DNA of 64,000 bases from Pelomyxa schiedti (taxonomy: Eukaryota; Evosea; Pelobiontida; Pelomyxidae), in assembly GCA_020536535.1 (NCBI GenBank), contig JAHLWZ010000821.1:1-64000 (forward strand). Reading direction: 5' to 3'. A program made the translations under genes and the position numbers. The notes under the pieces were generated by a model that did no database searches, was not told the DNA's origin, and saw nothing but the letters and a program-made list of their open reading frames with translations. This document shows, piece after piece, positions 12,852-23,043 of the stretch; the stretch's first letter is position 1; each line of letters opens with the position of its first letter.

Positions 12852-13253
12852 ATGTCGTGGTCTCCGCCAATGACTAGCCCACCGCCGCAGACACAGGTGG
12901 AAGTGAAGGTGGCCCCTGTGTGTTGCCACGATCTGGTCGAATCTACTCTCTACGAGCTTGCCCAGCGAGATCCGGTTTACGGCTTTGGATACCGCTGCGA
13001 TCGCTGCGGCCGGCGCTTCGCCCCCACGTCGCAGGCGACCCAGGCGATTGGCGACTCGCTCTCGTGGGGCCCGGTGATGCGCGCGGCGGCGTCTGCGTCG
13101 CTCGCGGTGGCGCGAGGCGGCTCTCTGTGTTTGGGGAATCCCGGCGTTGAGCGGCTGTCACACTGCGCCGTGTGCTGCTACGACTTGTGCGCAGTTTGCT
13201 CTGCTTACAAAACAGTGTGTTTCGTCTTTCTTACCTGTATCACGCAGTGCAAG

Positions 13254-13284
<31 letters not shown>

Positions 13285-14579
13285 GTCTTTGAGAAGTGGC
13301 TGATGTGATTTAGGGTAGTAAATCTATGGAACTTCCAGCCACTAGGATGACGTGCAATGGGGGTCATCAACTCTTTGGAACCTCGTTTAGTTTCTTGGCA
13401 GGGGAGTATGCACTTGGCTTCCGATGTGACAAATGTGGACGCATGGGCGGACTTTCCGGACAGGAGGAGTGCCTTTATCACTGTGGAACCTGCCCCTCTG
13501 GCTATGATGTTTGTTGCATGTGTGCCCTCAGCGCCGCCACACCAGTGTGTATCAATGACCCTCATGTAAACTCACATTTTTTTCCCCCGTATAGATGTTC
13601 CAGCCCCCACGCCCTTCACCTAAGGTCCCACCAAAGTTCGGCACATCACCAATCATTCCGCTGCCTCCATTCATTTCCATTTCTACAACTGGCTCTATTG
13701 GTCCCAAATACTGCTGCAGCAAGGGCCATCCACTGGTACCTGGTGTGCTCCAGACATACTCTCTACGTTATGAATGTGATCGCTGCAAACGGCAATCAGC
13801 TGTGATGCGCGAAAGAATAAACCGTTGCAGTGCCTGTAACTACGATATTTGCGCAATGTGTGCTGCTTTTTCCAAAGTATCAAAAACATTTATGAAACTT
13901 GGCACCAAGATATTAACAGCAATTATAACAGAAACTACCTGGCCCCAAAATACCACCTCTTGCTCTGTCTCTCAAGTGCACCCGAGGCCATGGTCTGCGT
14001 GTTGCCACAATATCTTCATTGATGAAGTCATCTATGTACACTAAGGGATATGTCTGTGATATCTGCAAACATCAATGGCTCACAAGATCTGGTGACCCAG
14101 AAGAAACTTTGCTTCATTGTGATGTATGCAGCTATGACATGTGCCCATTGTGCGCAAGATATAGTGTATGACCGCAGGGATTATTTTTCAATCTAAGCCT
14201 CCTTTAGGCGGGTGCCCCTGATGAAGAAACGGAGGTTCCAGCAGTCACAACTCCTCCGCCTTTCTCGTCAACCATTCCGTTCATTTTCCCTACCAAACCA
14301 CCATTACCCATTACTCCAACCAAAATTACTCCAGTCACCCCCCCGAAACCCGATCCCAAACCAGACCCCAAACCTGTTGTCACCGCAACAAGCACAACCA
14401 GCACAGCTTCTACCAGCCCTTCACAGATAAATGAATGTGTTGTGTGCACAGCCAATAGCCGCGACACCCTGTTCATGCCCTGCAGACACCTCATTTGCTG
14501 TTCAACCTGTGCTGAGATTGTGGATGCATGTCCATTCTGCAGGCAACCAATTGCCACCAAAATCAAAGTCTTCACATAA
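12852..14579 (+). CDS. protein with four DC1/ZZ-like zinc cassettes and a C-terminal RING finger
   Basis: A likely RING-type E3 ubiquitin ligase. One zinc-binding cassette is repeated four times: C-H/GH, then CDxC, then CxxC-YDxC-xxC. Examples are FGYRCDRCGRRF with HCAVCCYDLCAVC; LGFRCDKCGRMG with YDVCCMC; LRYECDRCKRQ with CSACNYDICAMC; and KGYVCDICKHQW with HCDVCSYDMCPLC. Each cassette is roughly one exon. A Pro/Thr linker with KPDPKPDPKP follows, then a C3HC4 RING of the IAP/MDM2 type (ECVVC...FMPCRHLICCSTC...CPFC) that ends the protein five residues after KIKV. The first intron contains 28 consecutive Ts (13257-13284). An A-rich leader precedes the ATG. The cassettes resemble plant DC1 or ZZ fingers, but exact family placement needs a profile search. 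Confidence 0.85.
13257..13284 (+). repeat. 28-base poly-T run inside an intron
   Basis: The longest homopolymer in the window, in the first intron of the RING gene. Similar sense-strand T runs lie in introns at 15587-15609 and 17752-17764 (+ genes) and, read on the minus strand, at 2970-2987, 19025-19037, 24448-24461, 45781-45794 and 46194-46206. Confidence 0.9.
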
Positions 14580-14663
14580 ATGTCTACACAAAACCCAAAC
14601 ACGTTGTATCTTGCCAATTCCATAAAAGAATCATAGGCTCTGTAGCCAAGGAAAAAGAAAAAC

Positions 14664-14978
14664 TTATTCGAATTTTGCTTGTGTCTTATTCTTTTCAAAA
14701 TCTTTTACCGTGTGTGCTATGTAAAAGCCAAGGAGAGCCAGACAACATATGACTTGTCTTCTCCAGAACAAGGAGGAGGTCAACATCAGATTGTTGGTCC
14801 TATGGTACAACTTAGTTTGCATTGTGTAGTAGTGCACTGAACATACTGGTTCCGGCAAAGTGGAATGAGGGCTTGTTGTAGCACATATGGGAGCAGCATA
14901 ATCTTGGTCTGGAGACTGTGTGGAAAATATTGGCGGAAGGGTGTGCATTGACAGCGAGGCAATGTCATATTCCTCCAT
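14664..14978 (-). CDS. possible small protein of unknown function
   Basis: A candidate small gene in the 700-base space between the RING gene and RIO2. The simplest reading is one exon of 104 residues starting MEEYDIASLSMHTLPP, with a hydrophobic stretch near its end (VICCLALLGFYIAHTV). A second reading uses an intron with good ends (GTATGTTCAG...CCATAG, about 47 bases) and gives a hydrophilic tail starting DQQSDVDLLLVLEK. I cannot choose between them, and no family is recognised. The A/T content and lack of a known domain leave open that this is only a 3' region of the RING gene or the RIO2 promoter. Confidence 0.3.
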   Translation of the reverse strand: MEEYDIASLSMHTLPPIFSTQSPDQDYAAPICATTSPHSTLPEPVCSVHYYTMQTKLYHRTNNLMLTSSLFWRRQVICCLALLGFYIAHTVKDFEKNKTQAKFE

Positions 14979-15283
14979 GCCCAGTTTGTTGGTTGGAATT
15001 CTAGAATAATAAACGATTCGCTTTTTGGCGTTGGTTTATAAACCAACGACCGGTCATGGTCTCATCACCTCGTACGATATTCACCTAAGGCTAACTGGAA
15101 CTCCACTCATTCTTCATCCGACTTTGTTCAGGGGAGCGCAATTCAAGGATGGAGGTAGAGGCTGCAGTATACCATCGACCCACTGCGAATGGTGGACCAG
15201 AAGGGGATCTGCAGGGGCGATTTCCCTGCTGGTTTGGGTGGGTGCAGTTGCATTGCCAAATTGAGGCCAAAGCGGAAGCAGCC

Positions 15284-17416
15284 ATGGTGAAGCTGGACGC
15301 GTCGCTTCTGCGGTACTTCGGGCGCGACGAGTTCCGCGTCCTGTCGGCGGTAGAAATGGGGATGCGCAACCACGACCTGGTGCCGCAGCCGCTGCTGGAG
15401 AAAATCGCGGGGCTGCGGCGCTCGGGCGAGGCCCACAGGGCCCTGGTGGAGGTCCACAGGGCCAAGTTGGTGTGGCACTCTCGGGCCCCGGGCTACGAGG
15501 GCTACAGGCTCACCGCTTCGGGGTGTGTTGCGATTCGCGATGCAACTCACGAATTCTGTAGAATTTTGGTGTTTTGGGCTTTTGGGTTTTTTTTTTTTTT
15601 TTTTTTTTTCTGTTTGGTTTTGTGGCGTGTTTGATTTTATTTTGGTTATGTAGTTATTGATTGTACTTTGTCTAGTTATGACTACCTTGCTTTGAATGCC
15701 ATGTGCAGAGCAGAGAAGATATCGGCTATGGGGAAGAAGTTGGGAGTGGGAAAGGAAGCTGATGTGTACTTGGTTCAAGGCCCTGACCCAAATGCACCTC
15801 CTCCAGCTGAAGGCACTATTAACGTTCCAGCTGATTTAGTGAGCAGGTCAGCCAGATCTGTCACTAGTCGTCGCACAGGAAGTCCCAAGGTTAATGGTAC
15901 AGACTCAAATTTTGTTGTCTACATATCAAATTGACTTTCTTTTCAAGTGATCCCAATGGCCACAATGCTACTGAAACTCCACAGACTTGGAAGGACTTCC
16001 TTCCGTGCTGGTACTACTTTCCATTGTCCTTTGAAATTTAAACAAATATTGCTCGTAGTGAAGGACAAAAGAGACTACCTAAAAGGAAGGAAGACTGGAA
16101 GCTGGATTTATTTATCCCGGCTAGCTGCTCAAAAGGAGTTCGCGTTCATGACTGTTCTCCATAATCATGGATTCCCTGTTCCACAACCAATAATGCAGAA
16201 TCGGCATGCCATACTGATGGAGCTATGCAAAGGGACACTGTTGGCCCATGTTACACATTGCTCAAACCCAGGTTTTTTTCCTACAATATTTTATTTTCCA
16301 TCCTCAAACTACCCAGGAAAGTTATATAATACCATTATGGAACTCATTGTGCGACTTGCTGCACATGGGCTCATTCATTGTGATTGCAATGAGTTCAACA
16401 TCATTGTTGATGATGACTTGTCTATCAAATTGATAGACTTTCCGCAAATGATTTCAACGTCACACCCCAATGCACCAACATATTTTGCACGAGATGTTGA
16501 GTGTGTACGCACGTTCTTCACCCGGAAACTTTACTACACATCAGAACGATACCCTGTATGGGGGAGAGATGTCAACCCAAATTGTGAAGTTGCACTGGAC
16601 AAAGAAGTGTCAGCTAGTGGCTTCACCAAAAATGATCAGAAAGCTCTAGAGAACTTACTTGAGCAAGAGAAGGATCTGATGGGAACTGATTACGATGGAG
16701 GACAAAGTTCAAGTGATAATGATGACAGTGAGGATAGTGACAGTGAAGAGAGTGATACAGATGAAGAAGCGCGTAGGGAATCAGCTGCGAGAGGCGACTC
16801 AGGTGAGGAATGTGGGCCCAAAATATTAACCCCAGAGAGGTCTTTGAGGCTGGACAAGTACCTCGACAGTTTTGAACCAATACTTATGAACAACGATGTA
16901 CTTGAGGAACTGAGAAGCCCAATCACAGAAGAGACAGCGCATTCAGAGAAACCGTCTACAGAACCCACATCCACATCCACACCCACACCCACACCCATAA
17001 CCACCACTCCACCTGTAAGCACAGTGCCAAAACCGGAGGAGCCACAAGTCGCCGTGCAATCATCACCGGAAGTCACCACAGCACCCTCCCCCAGCAAACC
17101 CACAGACACAATCGCCATTACCAACCAAACACCGGACACCTCCGCATCGAACACCACAACAACATCCGCTACTACTTGCACCACACCTACACACTCCGCA
17201 ATCGCTATCACAGCGCAGCAACCGTCACCGTCACCACCAGCATCCACAGAGGAACCTCAACAGACACCAGAAGTGACCATCGACATAAAGGCAGTGAAAA
17301 AGTATGCCAGACAAAAGATAAAGCAGCACAACCGGCACAACAAGGCAAACCCCTCACTCCGCCGCAATTCACCCAAGAAAGGATCCAAAGTCAAAGAAGA
17401 CGCGTTCTGGGGCTAA
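15284..17416 (+). CDS. RIOK2: RIO-type serine/threonine kinase 2 (40S ribosome maturation)
   Basis: An atypical kinase/ATPase needed for late cytoplasmic maturation of the small ribosomal subunit. The start at 15284 gives MVKLDASLLRYFGRDEFRVL, matching the RIO2 winged-helix N-terminus; an ATG at 15149 only adds unrelated sequence. Next come GYRLTASG, then after an intron with 23 Ts, YDYLALNAMCRAEKISAMG, the ATP loop LGVGKEADVYLV, LLKLHRLGRTSFRA, VKDKRDYLKG, FPVPQPI and the catalytic loop LIHCDCNEFN (families usually have HGDFNEFN). The metal-binding region is LIDFPQMISTSHPNAPTYF. The kinase core has an inserted Pro/Ser segment (about residues 160-195). A long acidic tract and a Thr/Pro/Ser-rich tail end in a basic stretch (KKYARQKIKQHNRHNK). 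Confidence 0.93.
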
Positions 17417-17617
17417 TCAAACCACCCTCAAACAGCAGAATTACCCCAGGTAAATGATTGAACATTCAAAAGAAGTAACGCGTGACGCATTTCTGCCTTG
17501 TTTCTTTGTTGACGAAACTGCGGTTCCGTGAACCAAACAGCCTTTTTAAATCGGTTAAAACTTCAAACGGCACAAAAGAAAAAAAAACCCAAACAACAAA
17601 CAGCACAAGAGTGTGAA

Positions 17618-18019
17618 ATGGCTTATTACCCACCACCAGGAATGGGGATGCCTGGGTACCCACCCCCAATGATGCCTGGAATGGGAATGGGAATGCCACC
17701 CCCTATGATGCCTGGAATGGGAATGCCGATGGGCTATGCCCCAAGTACATCTTTTTTTTTTTTTGTGATGATAATTGCTTTCCTTGCCACCCTTCTTGTG
17801 CTTTATTGGTTTTTGGTTGTTTTTCTTCAACAAGTAGTTTGTGAATCGTTTGCACGTGTGATTGGACTAATAGAATAATAAAATCTAATGCTTATCATAG
17901 CGTACTGCACACCACCCATGGGAATGGTCGTTCCACCTGGCTATTATTGGAGCAAGAAGGGAAGGATGAAGCCAATCAAGCCCTTCAAGGTCCACAAGAA
18001 CCCATACAAGGTGCACTAA
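17618..18019 (+). CDS. small Pro/Gly/Met/Tyr-rich protein
   Basis: A two-exon gene for a protein of about 80 residues. Exon 1 runs from the ATG at 17618 to about 17748 and encodes tandem YPPPG/MPG-M units (MAYYPPPGMGMPGYPPPMMP and onward). The intron begins GTACATC, carries a 13-T run and ends ATAG near 17900. Exon 2 continues TYCTPPMGMVVPPGYYWS and closes with a strongly basic tail, KKGRMKPIKPFKVHKNPYKV. Low-complexity XYPPX repeats of this kind occur in proteins that bind membranes or form assemblies, but no function can be assigned. An A-rich leader precedes the ATG. Confidence 0.6.
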
Positions 18020-18255
18020 GAGGTCCTCTTTGTGCCACCCTGCATACCTCTGTGAAAAAAGACAAAACTCATTTGAACAAAACGAGAGGAAAAAAACAAT
18101 TTGTTGTTTCTAGAGAAACAGTTGTTGGCTGCATAGTGTGGTTATCTTCTTCCGGACTTTGATTTGGTTGTGGCTCCAAGTAGTGGTGCTTGTTTTTGAT
18201 ACCCTTCCATTCTACAGGGTGTCAGATTGGTTGGTGTATGATAGGGAGAAATTGC
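18020..18255. other. convergent 3' intergenic region
   Basis: This space lies between the stop of the small Pro/Gly/Met-rich gene (+) and the stop of the polytopic membrane protein (-). It must hold both polyadenylation regions. A plus-strand frame from 18138 is open but has no recognisable protein character and overlaps the membrane protein's last exon. Confidence 0.4.
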
Positions 18256-20522
18256 TTACTTGGATCCCTGTATGGAAGTGGTGTCGGATTGTTCTGTGGA
18301 CTGCGTGTAAGACTGACTGTGGTAATCGCTATCTTCATACTCAGTGCTTCCACAATTGGCCATCTAGTTCAGGGTGAGTAGGAATCCTTTTACCGGCAAA
18401 AAAGGAACTCACTTCCACATCATAGCTGTGGAACGGCTCTTCATGGATAGGTTTGGGTGCTACTTTGACCGAAAGTAAGTACTTTCCGGTGAACCAAGTC
18501 CATGTCAAAAGGAACAAGTTTATCGTGAAATTTGTGGTAAGGTCAGTGTCTTGGTACCAGCTTGCAGCTTCACCAGTGACACCGAACTCGGTATACACAA
18601 GATGGTAGAGGATGAAGTCGACAATGGAAAAAAGAGTAATCTGACAGGAAAGATTTGAGATGCGAAGTATTGAAAGGAGTTGGGAATTACAAAGCAATAA
18701 CTGGCAATTAGGTGCCAAGTCTTGCTAGAAAAATACGTTCTGAAAGCATTTCCATAGAAGCCAAGGCAAATGGCTGGTGCCAAAGGATAAGAACCACAAG
18801 CCGTACAGAAGTGCCAGATATCTGCGGGTTTCTGGTGATGAATTGATTAGAAACAACATTTAACTTCTATTCGCATACTCCCGCCGGCCAGAAGTGACGT
18901 GTTACGGAATAGAGTATTCCAGTTACGACGGCAGCATTTAGCCACCAGGCACCAGTCATAAGAAATCCTTTGAGCTGGGGTGCAATTCTAGGTTGACAAA
19001 GGCTAAGCCTAGAAAAAAGGATGGAAAAAAAAAAAAATACGAACGGTATCATTGCCCAGAAAGGCTTTGTCCATATTGCTGCTGCTAATTGAGTGACAAT
19101 AGCCATCTGCGTTGTAGCAAGGAACCACTGAAGCAGAATAATGTCAGCTTCTACGAGATAAATACGGCATATGGAAAAAGGTACAATGAGCCATATACCC
19201 CACGAAAAAAAATACCTAGGAGATAGAATGACTAAACTTAGGGAATTATATCCAGGTCCATACCAAAAAACTCCGCGTAAGTAAATAGTCTTTGGATATT
19301 TTGTGGCAAATATTTTCGTGAGTTGTACACCACCCCAGCAAGTGTCTTCCCAAGCCCCGCAAAAGAATCCTCTGCGGAAAATTAATGAGAAGTTTCTTTG
19401 TAAATTTTGCACACATGATAATGAAGGCAATATGACCATTCATAACTCTCGCAGCTGGAAGAATACTTCGCAAGATTTCGTCATGGACCCACCACAAAAC
19501 GCAGGTGACCACAAAAACGACAATCTTATGTCAGTTACATGTGCCATACAATTGGAACTTTTCTACACACATATCTATCGGTACCGACGAGATTGGGTTC
19601 TGGTGTTGGCTGCGGAAAATCCGAGTAGAAGTGAAATAAGTATATTCCAAACTGAGCGGTATGAGCCACATTTCCGTTGAAATAAGGAAGGAAATACCAA
19701 GGTATAGTAACCTAATAATGGTACATAAATAGATTTGAACCACTTGCCATCAGGCTCAAAACGCCAAGCTGCTGCTAGAATAATCATAGCTATGAAGAAT
19801 GAGAGAAAAACTCAAACGAAAGGAGAGAATTCAAAAGTTATCCAATTTAGTATATTAACACAAGAACATTGCTCTACTCCCATTATTTTCTCCGTCCCCT
19901 AATTCTTTCCCCTCCCCCATTCCCACTCACAAAGGATGACAGAAACTAGCAGTGCCGCCATCCAAGTCCTATTCCCCCACCTCAATTCCCACGTCTCAGC
20001 TGCCAATGGCGCAGGGGACACAAACGGGCTCCCAGTCCCCAGTCCCTTTGATTCCTCCCCAATCCTCCCTGAAGCTCCGCCCATAATCGGAATCCTCCTC
20101 TGCGCCGGCGTCTTGGTCATAACCACGTCGTCTGATCCGTCTCCATCTCCATCTCCGTCGCCGTACCCATCTCCTCCTCCTGACAAAATAGCCCCTGCGG
20201 TCCCAGTGCTTGCGATTGTTGTAGTGGTCGTACCAACTGACCTCTTCTTGTCCTCGCTAGGGCCTGACGAAAATGCCTCGGCAGCACCTTTCGTCGGTGC
20301 CCCTCTCGGGAGCACCGGGGTGCGCTGCGGTGGGCTTATGGGACTGGACGGCGTCCCAGTGCCCCCCGTGGGCGTCGAAAGAGGCGGGGGCTTTGGCGGA
20401 TCTGGGAGCGAAAGTGAATCTGGGGCCGGAGCGGGCCTGGTGTCGGTGTTTGGCGGCAAGAGCGGGGGATCGATGCCATCCAAAACGTTCTGGGGTCTGT
20501 TGGTCCCACTTCGCTGCGACAT
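18256..20522 (-). CDS. polytopic membrane protein of unknown function
   Basis: The N-terminal exon (about 19925-20522) encodes a disordered Pro/Gly/Ser/Thr/Asp-rich region of about 190 residues. The first transmembrane helix (TWMAALLVSVIL) continues across an intron into MIILAAAWRFEPDGKWFKSI. Later exons give several hydrophobic segments, for example WLIVPFSICRIYLVEADIIL, WFLATTQMAIVTQLAAAIW, FLMTGAWWLNAAVVTGILY and TTNFTINLFLLTWTWFTGKY, and aromatic stretches such as VFWYGPGYNS. I count at least seven probable membrane spans. I join the last two exons with an intron of about 50 bases (GTGAGTTCC...GAACTAG), giving a hydrophilic tail that ends STEQSDTTSIQGSK and a stop at 18256-18258. Exon choice in 19240-19700 is uncertain. 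No family was recognised; a receptor or transporter role would be guesswork. Confidence 0.6.
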
Positions 20523-21003
20523 GGTTTTGTCGAACTTACAGACTTTGTAATTTGCAATAATTTGAAATTGAGGGTTTTCTTTTTCGTGCTTTCCTTCTTC
20601 TTTTGCGTTCCGTAAGAAGGTCTTTAGCTGCTGTGATTGTTTTTGTATCTTTGTTTGAATTCACTACGCTAAAGGTTTCTATCATCAGACGGTGCAACCA
20701 CGTTGAGTTCAACTTCGGGGGGATCCACACCTTCGGTGTGTTGGGATGCAACTGAGATTTCAAGGATGTTTACATGTGTAGTGCAGGTGTCTGGATTACA
20801 CATTATTTTCCCTCAAAAAAAAGTGTACGCCATATATAAGAAGCTAACACGGTTTTTTTTATTTTCCCTTCAAACAGTGGGTGGGGAAAAAAAAAAGGAG
20901 GGGAATTACAGTAGAACCTCAGTGTGATGTACAGTCTCCTCTGTGATGGAGATGACCCATCAAACAGTGGGATACTGAGGTTTTGGGTGCCGGCAAAATA
21001 AGC
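20523..21003. other. intergenic region with possible transposon relic
   Basis: These 481 bases separate the myotrophin-like stop from the membrane-protein start, both on the minus strand. They contain the repeat-rich patch described at 20869-20982 and otherwise show no convincing coding frame. The open frame 20536-20763 (-) is Lys/Arg-rich and abuts the membrane-protein ATG, so it is most simply leader or promoter sequence. Confidence 0.4.
20869..20982. repeat. direct/inverted repeat patch with pogo/mariner-like end word
   Basis: After a TA dinucleotide (20907-20908) the sequence reads CAGTAGAACCTCAG, close to the CAGTAGAACCTC word found at ends of some pogo/Tigger-type Tc1-mariner elements. 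AACCTCAGT (20915-20923) has an exact inverted copy, ACTGAGGTT (20974-20982). The 11-base word CAAACAGTGGG is repeated directly at 20871 and 20961. No transposase fragment is present here. At best this is a short non-autonomous relic. Confidence 0.25.
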
Positions 21004-21546
21004 TCACCTCAGAAGAGCCCTCATAGACTCAGTCTCAGCAGCTTCCAAGGGTGTGCGCCCATCCATGCCTCTGATAGTCTTGTTGGCCTTCTTTGACAAA
21101 AGGAACTGCACCATGTTTTCGTGGCCGGCATAAACAGCAGCCAGAAGAGGGGTTATTCCAAACCGGTCACGCTCATCAACGCGTGCTCCGTTAGCGAAAA
21201 GATACTGTGCAATCTACGCACAGTCAAGTTAACTCAACATCACGAGAAAATAGTATCTTATACAATACTATGTTAAACACCCGCCTAGAAACAACACATT
21301 GTTGTTATTACTGTTATTATTACTTTTTCTGAATAGCCGTGGACCCATGATAAGCAACAGCACCAAAGGAAAACATACCTCCAATTGGCCATAGTCAGCG
21401 GACCAGTGCATTGGTGTCCTCTTGTTTGCGTCGAGCATGTTGACGAGCGCTTTACTCTTCGTGACGAAACCTTTCACACCAGCCAAGTCGCCGTTCTTCA
21501 CGGCCCAGTCGAAATCTTTGGCTCCTACCGGCGTCGTCGATGCCAT
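21004..21546 (-). CDS. MTPN: myotrophin-like ankyrin-repeat protein
   Basis: A small ankyrin protein matching animal myotrophin over its whole length. Exon 1 starts MASTTPVGAKDFDWAVKNGD, continues with ANKRTPMHWSADYGQLE and ends near 21380. After one intron of about 165 bases, exon 2 reads IAQYLFANGARVDERDRFGI, TPLLAAVYAGHENMVQFLLS and DGRTPLEAAETESMRALL, stopping at 21004-21006. This gives three to four ankyrin units and about 125 residues, the usual family size. Animal myotrophin binds capping protein and so influences actin ends; whether that holds here is inference. It lies between the Ras gene and the polytopic membrane protein, all on the minus strand. Confidence 0.88.
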
Positions 21547-21782
21547 GCTGTTTCGATTTTTGTTTGTTGTTTTTTCGTTATTTTAGGGTTCGTTTGTCTT
21601 TTTTCTTTTTTTTTTTTTTCGTGTTCGTTGTAGGGGAAGTTCGAAGCGAGATCTTTGAGCCTATGATTGGAGGGATATATCACGATCTGCAAAGGAGGGG
21701 GCAGAGTGAAGACACTAAAAAAACAGGTTTATTTTTTTGTTTTGGTGAGGAGGGTGGTGGGTAGGGGATTTGATTTCTAAAG

Positions 21783-22757
21783 TCACAGCAATGTACACCG
21801 CTTTTTTGGTTTGGCTTCTGGGTTTGCATCCCCACCTTTGAGTGGGCACTTGCGCATCTCACGCACAAGCTGCACAAACACCTGATCCACGTTGATTCTG
21901 TTTTTGGCAGATGTAGCGAAAAACGGCATGCCGTACTTGGCCGCGAATGCAACTGCATCTGCTTGCGTCACTTCCAACTGGTCAGCCAAATCAATTTTGT
22001 TCCCGGCCAGTATGAATGGTACACTATCAACATCTTTGACTTGCAGCAATTTCGTGTGTAGCTGAGGCAGGTCTTGGAATGTTTGTAGTGCGGCCATCGA
22101 AAATACTAATAAAAAACCTTGCCCGTTTCTTATAAAGCGATCACGTAATGCGGAGTACCTGCATGAGAAAATTACTACTTTCCAGCAGTGGCATGCTTAA
22201 ACAATGAATGGTGTGAGTTACTTACTCCTCTTGACCGGCTTTTGTTGATTTGAATGGGGGAGGGAGGAAAAATGTGAGCAAGTACGAAATTAAGATGTGT
22301 AAGCAATCACCGGTATCAAGAATGTGCAAAACGCATGGAGTATCATCTACGCACACTTGCTTTCTGTAGGAATCCTCAATCGTTGGATCATATGTCTCTG
22401 GAATTAGGCAGTTTTAACGGTTGATGATTCAAAAAAAACCTTTATTAATTAAAAGAAAGACCTACCAACGAAATGGTTTTGTACAAAAGAAATCGTGAGT
22501 GCACTTTTACCCACTGACCCAGCTCCTATTACAACTACCGTGAACTCATCTGACCTCGCCTTTTTCGGTGTATTCTTTTCCTATGAAACGTGTTAGTTCC
22601 ACTTTTAGGTACATCATACAAAAGTGAAGCATAGAGTCACCTTTGTGGCCTGCTCAGGTGATGGTGACCTCGACCGACTCTGGTTGTTTGCAGGTAGTGA
22701 CAATGTGCCTGGTGTTGGTGACTGTGAAACTGATGGTATTGCTGGCGACGCCGCCAT
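21783..22757 (-). CDS. Ras-family small GTPase with Ser/Pro-rich N-terminal extension
   Basis: A Ras-subfamily GTPase with at least four introns. A Ser/Pro-rich extension ([20 protein letters not shown]) precedes the G domain. G1 is [20 protein letters not shown], so the position matching human Ras Gly12 is kept while Gly13 is Ser. The effector loop is [16 protein letters not shown]3 is [15 protein letters not shown] split by an intron, G4 is [10 protein letters not shown], and G5 is [14 protein letters not shown]. The C-terminus is basic and ends KKRCTLL, a CAAX box whose final Leu favours geranylgeranylation. The [12 protein letters not shown] loop is that of true Ras/Rap proteins. It should cycle between GDP and GTP at the plasma membrane or endomembranes. 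Confidence 0.93.
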
Positions 22758-23043
22758 CAGGTTTGGTTTGTTTAATTGAGGGAATGTATGTTCGTTATGG
22801 ATACTCTCAATGAGAGTGCGGGAAATAAATTATGCTGTTGAGTCTCAATGAGTGGATGTGGTTTGTTTTCGTCAACACCCAAGCGTTTTGTTGTTTTTTT
22901 TTCCTTTCAGCCGTAGTAGTGTGATGACCGCGAAAAAACATGTTTATCAAAAGGAGAAAGTTCTGTTTATCCACTTACAGCAGGTTTAATCTGGTATGAG
23001 GGAATTTTTTTTTTTCAAAACAGGCAAAACGTGGCTTGTCTCT

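Noticed and set aside
16690-17247. A 185-codon minus-strand frame opposite the RIO2 tail.
   Set aside because: It is a Val/Gly/Ser-rich shadow of the Thr/Pro/Ser/acidic tail of RIO2, with no splice partners or family motifs.
19936-20550. A 204-codon plus-strand open frame.
   Set aside because: It is antisense to the Pro/Gly/Asp-rich N-terminal exon of the membrane protein; GC-rich low complexity keeps both strands open. It has no protein features of its own.
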